Source: Phyllobacterium myrsinacearum (GTDB lineage: Bacteria; Pseudomonadota; Alphaproteobacteria; Rhizobiales; Rhizobiaceae). From it: a DNA stretch of 64,000 nt. The translations under genes and the position numbers were made by a program. How positions within the stretch are numbered: the first letter of the stretch is position 1; the number at the start of each line of letters is the position of its first letter. The notes under the pieces were generated by a model. It ran no database searches, had not been told where the DNA came from, and saw only the letters and a list, made by a program, of their open reading frames with translations. Below are positions 48,637 through 58,429 of this stretch, piece by piece. Location: assembly GCF_014138285.1 (NCBI RefSeq), contig NZ_JACGXN010000013.1, positions 62,001 to 126,000 of the forward strand, given 5' to 3'.

Positions 48637-50415
48637 GTGTCATTGATACAGATCTATTGGAAATCTCTCCAATATCTCGGGGCGGAAAAACGTGCGACCA
48701 CGTTTATCTGCCTGGTCAACGTTGCCTTGGCCCTGACAATGCTGTTTGAGCCTGTACTTGTAGGGCGCGTCATTCAGGCTATTTCGACCAAGACAGCCAT
48801 ATGGCCTCCACTGAGCCAGTTGGCTGGTGTTGGTCTGTTTCATATCGTCGCCAACGTTCTGGTTTCGCGTGAAGCCGACAGGCTTGCCCATCGGCGCAAG
48901 CTGTCGGTACTGACGGAATCGTACAATCGCGTCATCAGCATGCCGCTCGCGTGGCATCATCAGCGCGGCACATCCAATGCCATGCATACACTTTTGCGCG
49001 CGATTGAAACCCTGTTCAGCCTCTGGCTCGAATTCATGCGCACCCACCTGGCAACAACCGTTGCCCTGGTAGGCCTTGTTCCTCTGGCTTTGGCACAGGA
49101 TTGGCGTTTGGCGTCGGTTCTGGCTGTTCTCGGTGTTATCTACGTAATCGTCAGCCGTGTCGTTACGACCAAGACAAAAGACGGTCAGGCTGAAGTTGAG
49201 CGTCACCACATCACTGCCTTCAGCCACGTAACCGACTCGATGGGCAATATCTCTGTTCTGCAGAGCTATAACCGCATCGATGAAGAAACACGCGCCTTGC
49301 AGGGTTACACAAAGCAGTTGCTGGACTCCCAGTATCCGGTTCTCAACTGGTGGGCGCTCGCTGCGGGTATCAACCGTATGGCTTCCATCATTTCGATGGT
49401 CGTGATCCTGTTCCTGGGTTCCTATTTTGTCGTACACAACCAGATGAACGTCGGCCAGGTCGTTGCTTTCACGGGTTTTGCTGCCCTGTTGATCGGCCGG
49501 CTTGATCAGCTCAGTGCCTTCGTCAACCAGATTTTTGCTGCTCGTGCCAAGCTCGAAGATTTCTACGAGATGGAAGCATCGGCTGCTTATCAGGCTGAAC
49601 CAAAGGACGTGCACGATATCGACAATGTCAGCGGTGAAGTTGAGTTCCAGAATGTATCGTTCGACTTTGCCAAGTCCACACAGGGCCTGAAGAACGTCTC
49701 GTTCAAGGCCAAGGCTGGCGACACGATTGCCATCGTGGGTCCAACGGGCGCTGGCAAGACAACCCTGATCAACGTGCTGCAGCGTGTTTACGACCCGAAG
49801 GAAGGCCGCGTGCTGGTCGATGGTATCGATACGCGTACAATCAGCCGCCGTTCGCTGCGCAATGCGATCGCAACGGTGTTCCAGGATGCGGGCATGTTCA
49901 ACCGCAGCATCGAGGAAAACATCCGTGTTGGCCGTCCGAAGGCGACCGATGAGGACGTTGCTGCCGCAGCAGCCGCTGCAGATGCCAGCGACTTCATCCT
50001 GTCGAAATCAGCCGGTTTCGATACGATGGTTGGTGAGCGTGGCTCGCAGCTCTCCGGCGGTGAACGCCAGCGTGTTGCCATTGCACGCGCCATTCTGAAG
50101 GATGCACCGATCCTGGTTCTTGACGAGGCCACCAGTGCTCTTGATGTGGAAACGGAAGCACGCGTGAAGGCTGCCGTCGACAAGCTGTGCCAGAACCGCA
50201 CGACGTTCATCATTGCCCACCGTCTGTCGACGGTCCGTGATGCCGATCTCGTGCTCTTCATGGATCGTGGTGAAATCGTTGAGTCCGGCAGCTTCGATGA
50301 GCTTGCTCACCAGAACGGCCGTTTCTCCGCCCTGCTCAAGGCTGGTGGTCTTAAGCTTGACGATGATACAACCAATGTGACGCCATTCCCGCGCAAGCCG
50401 GAAGCCGCAGCCTGA
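48637..50415 (+). CDS. ndvA: Cyclic beta-1,2-glucan ABC exporter (NdvA/ChvA/Cgt type)
   Basis: Half-transporter that exports cyclic beta-1,2-glucan to the periplasm, needed for osmotic adaptation and host interaction in rhizobia and Brucella. 592 aa with six membrane helices and an ATPase domain: Walker A GPTGAGKTT, signature LSGGERQRVA, Walker B ILVLDEATSALD. I chose the GTG at 48637 because GGAG lies seven bases before it and the protein then starts SLIQIYWKSLQYL, as in NdvA/Cgt; a longer frame would add 29 non-conserved residues. The glucan synthase partner is not in this window. Confidence 0.88.
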   Translation: MSLIQIYWKSLQYLGAEKRATTFICLVNVALALTMLFEPVLVGRVIQAISTKTAIWPPLSQLAGVGLFHIVANVLVSREADRLAHRRKLSVLTESYNRVISMPLAWHHQRGTSNAMHTLLRAIETLFSLWLEFMRTHLATTVALVGLVPLALAQDWRLASVLAVLGVIYVIVSRVVTTKTKDGQAEVERHHITAFSHVTDSMGNISVLQSYNRIDEETRALQGYTKQLLDSQYPVLNWWALAAGINRMASIISMVVILFLGSYFVVHNQMNVGQVVAFTGFAALLIGRLDQLSAFVNQIFAARAKLEDFYEMEASAAYQAEPKDVHDIDNVSGEVEFQNVSFDFAKSTQGLKNVSFKAKAGDTIAIVGPTGAGKTTLINVLQRVYDPKEGRVLVDGIDTRTISRRSLRNAIATVFQDAGMFNRSIEENIRVGRPKATDEDVAAAAAAADASDFILSKSAGFDTMVGERGSQLSGGERQRVAIARAILKDAPILVLDEATSALDVETEARVKAAVDKLCQNRTTFIIAHRLSTVRDADLVLFMDRGEIVESGSFDELAHQNGRFSALLKAGGLKLDDDTTNVTPFPRKPEAAA

Positions 50416-50439
50416 GCGACAATCAAGTAACCTGACAAT

Positions 50440-50469
50440 AAAGGCCGCTTCGTTTGAAGCGGCCTTTTT
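50440..50469 (+). terminator. Terminator of ndvA
   Basis: AAAGGCCGCTTC-gttt-GAAGCGGCCTTT, a perfect 12-bp stem followed by TT. Confidence 0.9.
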
Positions 50470-50509
50470 CTTTGATCTGGATCATGAAGCGAATACGCTT
50501 GGCGGAACT

Positions 50510-51820
50510 TTATTCACCGCGTTCGGCTCGCAGCCGGTTCCAATATTCGATGCGCTTGCGGATTTCGCGCTCGAAGCCCCGCTCGGGCGGATTGTAAAAG
50601 GTCTGGCGACCAAGAGCATCAGGGAAATAGTTCTGACCGGAAAACGCGTCAGGCTGGTCATGATCATAGGCATAGCCTTTGCCATAGCCCTCGCCCTTCA
50701 TCAGCTTTGTCGGCGCATTCAGGATGTGTTTTGGCGGCACAAGCGAGCCGTTCTCCTTGGCCGCCCGCATCGCCGCTGCAAACGCTGTATAGACAGCATT
50801 TGATTTGGGTGCCGTCGCCAGATAGACACAAGCCTGCGCCAAAGCCAGTTCACCCTCTGGTGAGCCGAGATAGTCATAGGCGTCCTTGGCGGCATTACAG
50901 ATCACGAGCGCTTGCGGATCGGCCAGACCGATATCTTCACTTGCCATGCGCACCAGACGCCTGCCGATAAACAGGGGGTCCTCGCCTGCATCAAACATAC
51001 GGCAAAGATAGTACAGCGCCGCATCGGGATCGGAGCCGCGCACGGATTTATGCAGGGCGGAGATCAGATTGTAATGCCCGTCCTGCCCCTTGTCATAGAC
51101 CGGAGCCCGCCGCTGCACGATTTGCTGGACCCGCTCGACATTGAAAATTTCGCCCTCGCGCGCCGCGCGCCAGACTTCCTCTGCGAGCGTCAGGATTGCA
51201 CGCCCGTCTCCGTCGGCCATGCGCACAAGGCTTGCCCGCGCTTCATCATCCAGTGGCAATGGCTTGCCTTCATGTTCCTCGGCACGTTGCAGCAGCGCCA
51301 GCAGGCTGGCTTCTTCGTGCGGATGGAAGACAAGGACGCGCGCGCGCGACAGAAGAGCGGCATTGAGCTCGAAGGAGGGATTTTCGGTTGTGGCGCCGAC
51401 GAGAACAATCGTCCCGTCTTCCATCACAGGCAAAAAGGAATCCTGCTGGGCCCGGTTGAAGCGATGAATCTCGTCAACAAAGAGCAACGTCTGGCGACCG
51501 GACATTTTCCGGGCGCGCGCCATTTCGAAAACCTTCTTCAGATCGGCAACGCCTGAAAAAATCGCGGATATCTGCTCGAAAGCAAGATTTGTCTCGCCAG
51601 CAAGCAAGCGAGCCACGGTGGTCTTGCCCGTACCGGGCGGTCCCCAGAAGATCATGGATCCGAGCGAACCCGATTCGATCATGCGGGTAAGCGCTCCCTC
51701 AGAACCGGTCAGATGCTCCTGACCGGTGACCTCACCAAGAGAACGCGGACGCAAACGGTCAGCAAGTGGCCTGCTCCGGTCTGATGCCGGGTCGTCCTTT
51801 GCTGCAAACAGATCCGTCAT
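50510..51820 (-). CDS. rarA: Replication-associated recombination protein A
   Basis: AAA+ ATPase (MgsA/WRNIP1 family) that acts at stalled forks. 436 aa with Walker A GPPGTGKTTVARLLAG, Walker B FVDEIHRFNRAQQDSFLP, sensor region VGATTENPSF and the C-terminal tetramerisation part (LGRQTFYNPPERGFEREI). It lies 17 bases after the Do-protease gene, so the two probably form one transcript. Confidence 0.94.
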   Translation of the reverse strand: MTDLFAAKDDPASDRSRPLADRLRPRSLGEVTGQEHLTGSEGALTRMIESGSLGSMIFWGPPGTGKTTVARLLAGETNLAFEQISAIFSGVADLKKVFEMARARKMSGRQTLLFVDEIHRFNRAQQDSFLPVMEDGTIVLVGATTENPSFELNAALLSRARVLVFHPHEEASLLALLQRAEEHEGKPLPLDDEARASLVRMADGDGRAILTLAEEVWRAAREGEIFNVERVQQIVQRRAPVYDKGQDGHYNLISALHKSVRGSDPDAALYYLCRMFDAGEDPLFIGRRLVRMASEDIGLADPQALVICNAAKDAYDYLGSPEGELALAQACVYLATAPKSNAVYTAFAAAMRAAKENGSLVPPKHILNAPTKLMKGEGYGKGYAYDHDQPDAFSGQNYFPDALGRQTFYNPPERGFEREIRKRIEYWNRLRAERGE

Positions 51821-51837
51821 TGCCCAACCTGTCTCAT

Positions 51838-53265
51838 CTATCGGATAATCTGCCGGATGATTGCACCATCCCGTTCAAACTCGAATCGCCACAGCACCGG
51901 CTTGGTTGCCATCACAGCAGCCAGATCGGCCGCTGTGGCAATGTCACGCCCGTTGACTTTGCGCACGATATCTCCCGGTTGCAATCCAATGCGTGCTGCC
52001 GGCGTATTGGCGAAAATCTTTTCCACGGCAACGCCCGTCGTTTCTCCCGCCAGATGCAGTCTCGTGGCGCTGCTCGGCGTCAGTGTAATGACCTGGGCGC
52101 CGGAAAGCGGGTTCTTGCCCTGGATCACCGTCTTGTTGGCAGGATCGTCCGGCCGTGGCTTCTCCAGAACGAGAGAGACCACCTTCTCCTTGGAACGGCT
52201 GAGAACACCGAGTTTGACCGTCTTGCCAATCCCCGCAGTGGACAGGCGATATCCCAGCCCGTCAAAATTCTCGATGCGGAAATCATCCACGGACAGCACA
52301 ACATCGCCGACCAGAAGGCCACCCTTTTCCGCAGGTCCGTCCTTTGCAACATTGGTGACCAAGGCACCGTAGGGCTGCTTCATCCCGAGCCCCTCGGCCA
52401 CATCTGACGTCACATTCTGGAAGGTTGCGCCAATATAAGGCCGCTCGAACTTGTCACCGCCCTGCTTTGCCGTGTCGACAACGGCACGCACCATATTGGA
52501 CGGAATGGCAAAGCCGATACCAACCGAACCACCCGAGCGCGAAAAAATGGCGGTATTGATGCCAACAAGCTTGCCGTCCATCCCGATCAGGGCACCGCCG
52601 GAATTACCGGGATTGATTGCTGCATCGGTCTGGATAAAGAAATCAAAATCGGAGATACCCACTCGGGTACGCGCCTGCGCGGAGACAATGCCGCTGGTAA
52701 CGGTCTGGCCCACACCAAATGGATTGCCGATAGCCAAAACAAGATCACCAACCTCTACCTTGTCCGAGTCCGCCAATTGCAGGACAGGAAACTGTTCGGT
52801 GGCGTCGATCTTCAAAATGGCGAGATCCGTCGATTCATCTTTCAGCAGAACGCGCGATTCAAACTCACGGCCATCCGACAGGGCAATCTTCACGGTCTCC
52901 GCGTCGCGGATCACGTGATTATTGGTAACCACAATACCCGTGGGATCGACGATTACGCCGGAACCGAGCGATGACTGAATGCGCGGCGGGCCGTTGAACT
53001 GGCCGCCAAAGAACTGTTCGAAAAAGGGGTCGCCGGCAAAGGGCGAGCGCTGCTGCACTTCCCGGGCAGCGTAGACATTGACGACCGCACCGGCGGTCTG
53101 CTTGACGAGCGGCGCAAACGACAATTGCGTGTCCACACGCGATACCGGAACCTGCTTCGTCGTATCGACAGCTGTCTGCGCGTAAACCGGTACAACCATG
53201 GCGGAAACAAGTGCCGAGCTTACAAGCAGCACCCGGGCCGATTGCGCGATTTTGGAACAACTCAT
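51838..53265 (-). CDS. degP: Do-family periplasmic serine protease/chaperone
   Basis: About 475 aa: signal peptide (VLLVSSALVSAMVVPVYA, cleavage after VYA), a trypsin-like domain with the His of NNHVIRD, Asp of STDLAILKID and Ser of INPGNSGGAL, and two PDZ domains. It degrades or refolds damaged envelope proteins. AGGAG lies six bases before the ATG at 53263-53265; a frame with 34 extra codons upstream would hide the signal peptide. A small inverted repeat, ACTGAT-ga-ATCAGT, lies just upstream at 53279-53292. DegP, DegQ or MucD cannot be separated by sequence alone. Confidence 0.92.
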   Translation of the reverse strand: MSCSKIAQSARVLLVSSALVSAMVVPVYAQTAVDTTKQVPVSRVDTQLSFAPLVKQTAGAVVNVYAAREVQQRSPFAGDPFFEQFFGGQFNGPPRIQSSLGSGVIVDPTGIVVTNNHVIRDAETVKIALSDGREFESRVLLKDESTDLAILKIDATEQFPVLQLADSDKVEVGDLVLAIGNPFGVGQTVTSGIVSAQARTRVGISDFDFFIQTDAAINPGNSGGALIGMDGKLVGINTAIFSRSGGSVGIGFAIPSNMVRAVVDTAKQGGDKFERPYIGATFQNVTSDVAEGLGMKQPYGALVTNVAKDGPAEKGGLLVGDVVLSVDDFRIENFDGLGYRLSTAGIGKTVKLGVLSRSKEKVVSLVLEKPRPDDPANKTVIQGKNPLSGAQVITLTPSSATRLHLAGETTGVAVEKIFANTPAARIGLQPGDIVRKVNGRDIATAADLAAVMATKPVLWRFEFERDGAIIRQIIR

Positions 53266-53451
53266 GTCGATCTCCTGAACTGATGAATCAGTAAAGCTTG
53301 CCAATCCAATGTGCTGAATTTCAACGGAGATACCAGCCATGAAACAAAGCAAATTTGAGACATTCAAATCAGCTTCGTCATCGCCCCCAGATTCTCACCC
53401 GCTTCAGCAAACTACGGTCCAAGGTATAGATGGTGGCGCCGTGATAAAAGT

Positions 53452-53486
53452 CGAGCAAAAAGCAGAAAGGGGCCCGTAAGGGCCCC
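53452..53486 (-). terminator. Terminator of the ribosomal/alpha operon
   Basis: Read on the minus strand, GGGGCCC-ttac-GGGCCCC is followed by TTTCTGCTTTTTG, about 30 bases after the rplQ stop. Confidence 0.85.
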
Positions 53487-53518
53487 CATCCTCAAATCCA
53501 TCGATGCTGAAGTGCAGA

Positions 53519-53947
53519 TTATGCAGCTTCGGCTTCGCTTGCCTGTTCAGCAGCAACGCGGGCCAAATCCTTGGAACCCTTGGCGCTGACATCACGATCA
53601 ACGAATTCGACAACTGCGAGCGGTGCATTGTCACCGGTGCGGAAGCCTGCCTTCATGATGCGGATGTAGCCGCCATTGCGCTGGCCATAACGTGGGGCAA
53701 GCGTGTCGAACAGCTTTGCTACGAGCTTGGCGTCGCGGATAGCCGAAATGGCCTGACGACGAGCGTGCAGATCACCGCGCTTGCCGAGTGTGACAAGCTT
53801 TTCAACGATCGGACGAATTTCCTTGGCCTTGGGCAGCGTTGTAACGATCTGCTCATGCTCAATCAGTGATGCGGCCATATTGGCAAACATCGCCTTACGA
53901 TGGCTGGCAGTCCGGTTAAGCTTGCGGCCTGAATTACCGTGGCGCAT
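53519..53947 (-). CDS. rplQ: 50S ribosomal protein L17
   Basis: 142 aa; begins [20 protein letters not shown] as L17 does, with the basic core used to contact 23S rRNA. Its C-terminus is extended by an Ala/Glu-rich tail ([11 protein letters not shown]). Last gene of the alpha operon, followed by a terminator; 67 bases separate it from rpoA. Confidence 0.97.
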   Translation of the reverse strand: MRHGNSGRKLNRTASHRKAMFANMAASLIEHEQIVTTLPKAKEIRPIVEKLVTLGKRGDLHARRQAISAIRDAKLVAKLFDTLAPRYGQRNGGYIRIMKAGFRTGDNAPLAVVEFVDRDVSAKGSKDLARVAAEQASEAEAA

Positions 53948-54014
53948 GAGCCTTCTCCTTCAATTTCTCAGTTCGGGCTCATTGCCCGGGCTTGGTTGTC
54001 GGGCAGAGCCCGGA

Positions 54015-55028
54015 TTAATATTGGTCTTCGTAACGCTTTGCGAGATCTTCAATGTTTTCCGGCGGCCATGATGGAACTTCCATACCGAGATGGAGACCCA
54101 TGGAAGCCAGAACTTCCTTGATTTCATTCAGCGACTTGCGACCAAAGTTCGGTGTGCGCAGCATTTCTGCTTCTGTCTTCTGAATAAGATCGCCGATGTA
54201 GACGATATTATCATTCTTCAGGCAGTTTGCCGAGCGTACTGAAAGTTCGAGTTCATCGACCTTCTTGAGCAGAGCCGGATTGAACGCAAGTTCAGTGACC
54301 TGTTCCTGCTGTACTTCCTTCTGTGGCTCGTCGAAGTTGACGAAGATCGCCAGCTGGTCCTGAAGAATGCGTGCTGCGTACGCAACTGCATCTTCACCGG
54401 AGATCGAACCATCGGTCTCGATCTGCAGGATCAGCTTATCGTAATCGAGAACCTGACCTTCACGGGTGTTCTCGATCTTGTAGGAAACCTTGCGAACCGG
54501 TGAGTAGAGGCTGTCAACCGGAATCAAGCCGATTGGCGCATCTTCTGCACGATTGCGATCAGCCGGGACATAACCCTTGCCGGTGTTGACGGTGAATTCC
54601 ATACGGATTTCAGCGCCTTCATCGAGCGTGCAGATAACGTGTTCCGGATTGAGGATTTCGATATCACCAACCGTCTGGATGTCGCCAGCCGTTACAACGC
54701 CTGGGCCTTCCTTGCGGACGACCATGCGCTTCGGACCGTCGCTTTCCATATGGATAGCGATTTCCTTGATGTTCAGGACGATGTCAGTCACATCTTCACG
54801 AACACCAGGGATCGAAGAGAATTCATGCAGAACGCCATCGATCTGTACGGCAGTCACGGCTGCGCCGCGCAATGAAGACAGGAGCACACGGCGCAGAGCA
54901 TTGCCGAGCGTCAAGCCAAAGCCGCGTTCAAGCGGCTCAGCGACGACCGTTGCCTTTGTCTTCGAGCCGGAGGTCTGAAACTCGACCTTGTTCGGCTTGA
55001 TCAGTTCTTGCCAGTTTTTCTGGATCAT
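54015..55028 (-). CDS. rpoA: RNA polymerase alpha subunit
   Basis: 337 aa. The N-terminal dimerisation domain ([20 protein letters not shown]) and the C-terminal domain that contacts UP elements and activators ([20 protein letters not shown], then [12 protein letters not shown]) are both present. Length is standard for alphaproteobacteria. It lies between rpsK and rplQ as usual. Confidence 0.98.
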   Translation of the reverse strand: MIQKNWQELIKPNKVEFQTSGSKTKATVVAEPLERGFGLTLGNALRRVLLSSLRGAAVTAVQIDGVLHEFSSIPGVREDVTDIVLNIKEIAIHMESDGPKRMVVRKEGPGVVTAGDIQTVGDIEILNPEHVICTLDEGAEIRMEFTVNTGKGYVPADRNRAEDAPIGLIPVDSLYSPVRKVSYKIENTREGQVLDYDKLILQIETDGSISGEDAVAYAARILQDQLAIFVNFDEPQKEVQQEQVTELAFNPALLKKVDELELSVRSANCLKNDNIVYIGDLIQKTEAEMLRTPNFGRKSLNEIKEVLASMGLHLGMEVPSWPPENIEDLAKRYEDQY

Positions 55029-55136
55029 CTAGTTTTTCCCTATCCTTGCCTTGCCACCATCCAATCGTGGCAATGAAGCGTGGAAACCGTAGAGGAGCTG
55101 AAATCAGCTCATACGGCCAAATCTTGTCGAAACAGA

Positions 55137-55526
55137 TTAGACGCGGCGACGCTTGCGCGGGCGGCAGCCATTGTGCGGGATCGGTGTTACATCGCGGATC
55201 GATGTAATCGTGAAACCAGCAGCCTGGAGTGCGCGCAGAGCCGATTCACGGCCGGAGCCCGGTCCGCAAACTTCAACTTCGAGCGAACGCATGCCATGTT
55301 CCTGTGCCTTCTTGGCACAATCTTCAGCAGCCATCTGTGCAGCGAAAGGCGTGGATTTACGTGAACCCTTGAAGCCCTGCGCACCCGCGGACGACCAGGC
55401 AATCGCATTGCCCTGCGCATCCGTGATGGTGATCATCGTGTTGTTGAATGTCGAATTAACGTGGGCAACGCCCGACGAAATATTTTTACGTTCGCGACGG
55501 CGAACGCGTGTGGCTTCCTTGGCCAT
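55137..55526 (-). CDS. rpsK: 30S ribosomal protein S11
   Basis: 129 aa with the S11 hallmarks [20 protein letters not shown] and the C-terminal [18 protein letters not shown], which lines the platform near the mRNA exit. The 130-base gap from rpsM and the 108-base gap to rpoA are longer than usual and contain hairpins. Confidence 0.98.
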   Translation of the reverse strand: MAKEATRVRRRERKNISSGVAHVNSTFNNTMITITDAQGNAIAWSSAGAQGFKGSRKSTPFAAQMAAEDCAKKAQEHGMRSLEVEVCGPGSGRESALRALQAAGFTITSIRDVTPIPHNGCRPRKRRRV

Positions 55527-55656
55527 AACAGTCCTTTCAGTTGATCTCGACGCCTCCGTATTTCCAGAGGCTCCACCATGGTTTCAGTTAAAGTGCGAAA
55601 CCGGCACAGTATTCTGCATAAGCAGAACCGGCGCAGCGAACCGCGCCGGCATGATC

Positions 55657-56025
55657 TTACTTCTTCTTGCCGGCGATTGCCTTGGCAGGACCCTTACGGG
55701 TACGCGCATTGGTATGCGTACGCTGGCCGCGAACCGGCAGGGAGCGACGATGACGCAGACCGCGGTAGCAGCCCAGATCCATCAGACGCTTGATGTTCAT
55801 CGAAACTTCACGACGCAGATCACCCTCAACGTGGTAATCACGATCGATCGTTTCACGAATCTGCAAGACTTCGGCATCGGTCAACTGATTGACACGACGC
55901 TCCGCAGGAATGCCGACTTTAGCGACGATTTCCTGTGCAAACTTTTGACCAATCCCATGAATGTACTGAAGCGCGATAACAACGCGCTTGTTCGTCGGGA
56001 TGTTGACGCCAGCAATACGAGCCAC
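55657..56025 (-). CDS. rpsM: 30S ribosomal protein S13
   Basis: 122 aa, starting at GTG (56023-56025) with AAGGAG seven bases upstream to give [20 protein letters not shown], the standard S13 N-terminus; a frame opening 13 codons earlier is rejected. It ends in the basic tail that contacts P-site tRNA ([13 protein letters not shown]). Confidence 0.97.
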   Translation of the reverse strand: MARIAGVNIPTNKRVVIALQYIHGIGQKFAQEIVAKVGIPAERRVNQLTDAEVLQIRETIDRDYHVEGDLRREVSMNIKRLMDLGCYRGLRHRRSLPVRGQRTHTNARTRKGPAKAIAGKKK

Positions 56026-56236
56026 GTCTGTTCTCCTTGTTAACCGGCAGAGCTGGGCAATCAACGCGACTGGCCAGATGACGGGATGAAAATGATATCC
56101 GGGACAAACACAAACGATCAGCCCCGAACCTGCTTTACCGGATCGGCGCCGATCGCTTCATATCCAAGCGAATTTCCGCCGTCTTTGAAGGAATCGCTCC
56201 GAAAAGTCAACTCCTTCCGTACATTTTTGTCGGAAT

Positions 56237-56887
56237 CTAAAGTTCCGCCAAAATCTTTTCGATTGATGCTGTGACTTCTTCGAAGTCCGCCATGCCATCA
56301 ACCTTCTTCAACTTGCCTTTGGCATAGTAATAGCCGATCAGGGGCGAAGTCTGTTTATAATATGCTTCAAGCCGCGTGCGGACAGTTTCAGCATTGTCAT
56401 CGGGACGCCGCTTGAACTCCGTCGAGCCACATTTGTCACACACACCCGGTACCTTGGGCTGCTTGTTCGTGTCGTGATAACCGGTGCCGCACTTGGCGCA
56501 GGTATATCGTCCGGAGATTCGCTCGACGAGCACGTTGTCGTCAACCTCAAGCTCGATGACACAATCAAGCTCAAATCCCTTGTCCGACAGCATGTCCTCC
56601 ACGGCATCTGCCTGAACGAGAGTCCGCGGATACCCGTCAAGAATAAAGCCATTGGCTGCATCGGGCTGGTCAATGCGCTCGGACACGATCGCATTGACGA
56701 TTTCGTCGGATACCAGCTTGCCGGCATCCATGACAGCCTTGGCGCGCAAACCGACATCGGTTCCGGCTTTGACCGCATCCCGCAACATATCCCCGGTGGA
56801 GAGTTGCGGTATCCCTAGTTTTTCTACCAAGCGCTGAGACTGAGTTCCCTTACCTGCCCCCGGTGGTCCGAGAAGTATTAATCTCAT
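56237..56887 (-). CDS. adk: Adenylate kinase with a Cys4 lid
   Basis: 216 aa; [16 protein letters not shown] carries the P-loop. The LID contains four cysteines (C130, C133, C150, C153) in CxxC-x16-CxxC form, a structural metal site typical of Gram-positive enzymes but reported also in Paracoccus. Its ATG overlaps the secY stop as ATGA, so it is translationally coupled. Placement between secY and rpsM is normal for the spc-alpha junction. Confidence 0.97.
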   Translation of the reverse strand: MRLILLGPPGAGKGTQSQRLVEKLGIPQLSTGDMLRDAVKAGTDVGLRAKAVMDAGKLVSDEIVNAIVSERIDQPDAANGFILDGYPRTLVQADAVEDMLSDKGFELDCVIELEVDDNVLVERISGRYTCAKCGTGYHDTNKQPKVPGVCDKCGSTEFKRRPDDNAETVRTRLEAYYKQTSPLIGYYYAKGKLKKVDGMADFEEVTASIEKILAEL

Positions 56888-58224
56888 CTGTTCCGCTTCC
56901 CTCCACGGAGCTTAGACTTCTTGATAAGCCCCTCATATTGATGCGCAATCAGGTGACCCTGAATCTGCGCAACTGTATCGAGCGTAACGCTCACGACAAT
57001 CAGCAGCGATGTACCGCCGAGATAGAAAGGAACGCCAGCCCAGGAAATCAGGAACTCCGGCAGCATGCAGATCAATACGAGATAGGCTGCGCCGAACACC
57101 GTAACGCGGGTCAAAACGTAGTCGATATATTCCGCTGTGCGCTCGCCTGGGCGAATGCCGGGAATAAAGCCGGAATGCTTCTTCAACTGGTCGGCGGTGT
57201 CCTTCGGATTGAAGACAAGCGCCGTGTAGAAGAAGGCGAAGAACACGATCATCGCAGCGTAGGAAGCCATGTAGAGCGGCTGACCATGACCAAGCGAAGA
57301 GAGAATTGTCGTGGCCCAGCCGGGAAGATTCTCGTTGCGTGCAAAGCCGGCAATGGTTGCAGGCAGGAGCAGCAACGAAGATGCGAAGATCGGAGGAATG
57401 ACGCCTGCCGTATTGAGCTTCAAAGGCAGATGCGATGTGTCACCCTGGAACATGCGGTTGCCGACCTGGCGCTTCGGATACTGGATCAGAAGGCGGCGCT
57501 GCGCGCGTTCAACAAAGACGATGATACCAATGACGGCAATCGTCAGAATAATGATCGCCAGGATAACAGGTGTCGACAAAGCACCGGTACGGCCAAGTTC
57601 GAGTGTGCCGGAAATGGCCTGCGGCAGGTTTGCGACAATGCCGGAGAAGATGATCAGCGAAATACCGTTACCGATACCGCGCGCAGTGATCTGTTCACCC
57701 AGCCACATCAGGAACATGGTGCCGCCGACGAGTGTGATAACGGTCGAGAACAGGAAGAATGGTCCCGGATTGGTCACGATACCCTGACTGCCCTGAAGAC
57801 CAACAGCGATCGCATAGGCCTGAACGGTCGCCAGAAGCACTGTTCCATAGCGCGTGTACTGGTTAATGACCTTACGGCCCTGTTCGCCATCTTTCTTCAA
57901 CTGCTCGAGAGCCGGGATGACCGATGTCATCAGCTGAACAATGATCGACGCGGAAATGTAAGGCATGATGCCGAGCGCGAAAATCGCCATACGGGCTACA
58001 GCACCGCCGGCAAACATGTTGAACATGCCGAGAATGCCCTGCGCCTGATGGTTGAAGGCCTGGGCATATGCGGCAAGATTGATACCCGGAAGCGGGATAT
58101 AGGTGCCGAGCCGGTAGACGAGCAACGCGCCAAGCGTAAACCAAATACGCTTTTTGAGCTCTTCGGCTTTCGAAAAAGCAGAGAAATTGAGATTAGAGGC
58201 GAGCTGTTCAGCGGCTGATGCCAT
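56884..58224 (-). CDS. secY: Preprotein translocase subunit SecY
   Basis: 446 aa with ten membrane helices, the pore-forming subunit of the Sec channel. Diagnostic pieces include [16 protein letters not shown] in TM2, the cytoplasmic loop [12 protein letters not shown]-type region and [16 protein letters not shown] near TM8-9. A 205-base structured gap separates it from rplO, which is unusual. Confidence 0.97.
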   Translation of the reverse strand: MASAAEQLASNLNFSAFSKAEELKKRIWFTLGALLVYRLGTYIPLPGINLAAYAQAFNHQAQGILGMFNMFAGGAVARMAIFALGIMPYISASIIVQLMTSVIPALEQLKKDGEQGRKVINQYTRYGTVLLATVQAYAIAVGLQGSQGIVTNPGPFFLFSTVITLVGGTMFLMWLGEQITARGIGNGISLIIFSGIVANLPQAISGTLELGRTGALSTPVILAIIILTIAVIGIIVFVERAQRRLLIQYPKRQVGNRMFQGDTSHLPLKLNTAGVIPPIFASSLLLLPATIAGFARNENLPGWATTILSSLGHGQPLYMASYAAMIVFFAFFYTALVFNPKDTADQLKKHSGFIPGIRPGERTAEYIDYVLTRVTVFGAAYLVLICMLPEFLISWAGVPFYLGGTSLLIVVSVTLDTVAQIQGHLIAHQYEGLIKKSKLRGGKRNR

Positions 58225-58429
58225 AAGTAGTCTCCGGTCTGCGCCCGTCAGGCATTGACGGTCCTACCCAGATATGTGCCGTTACTGTGCCGTGTATCCT
58301 CGTGGACACACCAGCACTTCAGTACCCATCATATTTGCCAAAGAATCGGTACGGGTTTTTTGGTAAATATGATGCGGGACGAAAAAGTACAAGCGGCGAC
58401 CTGAAAGGCCGCCGCTTATTAAAGCAGAT
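58225..58429 (-). other. Structured rplO-secY gap (leader or attenuator candidate)
   Basis: In the transcript direction it shows, in order: the terminator-like hairpin listed separately; a 48-base inverted repeat at 58327-58374 with 16-nt arms (CATCATATTTACCAAA/TTTGGCAAATATGATG, one mismatch); a hairpin GTGTGTCC-acga-GGATACAC at 58292-58311; and CCGTCA-atgcc-TGACGG at 58245-58261, just before the secY ribosome site. Four consecutive stems in an essential operon suggest regulation rather than chance. Confidence 0.6.
58391..58417 (-). terminator. Terminator-like hairpin between rplO and secY
   Basis: On the minus strand AAGCGGCGGCCT-ttc-AGGTCGCCGCTT forms a 12-bp stem whose only non-Watson-Crick position is a G-U pair, followed by GTACTTTTTC. 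It sits about 12 bases after the rplO stop and would end or attenuate transcription before secY. Confidence 0.65.

Noticed and set aside
56863-58218. 451-codon open frame antisense to almost all of secY
   Set aside because: It is the complement of a strongly supported gene; its protein is rich in Arg/Asp/Gln with no family pattern, a usual by-product of codon bias in GC-rich genes.
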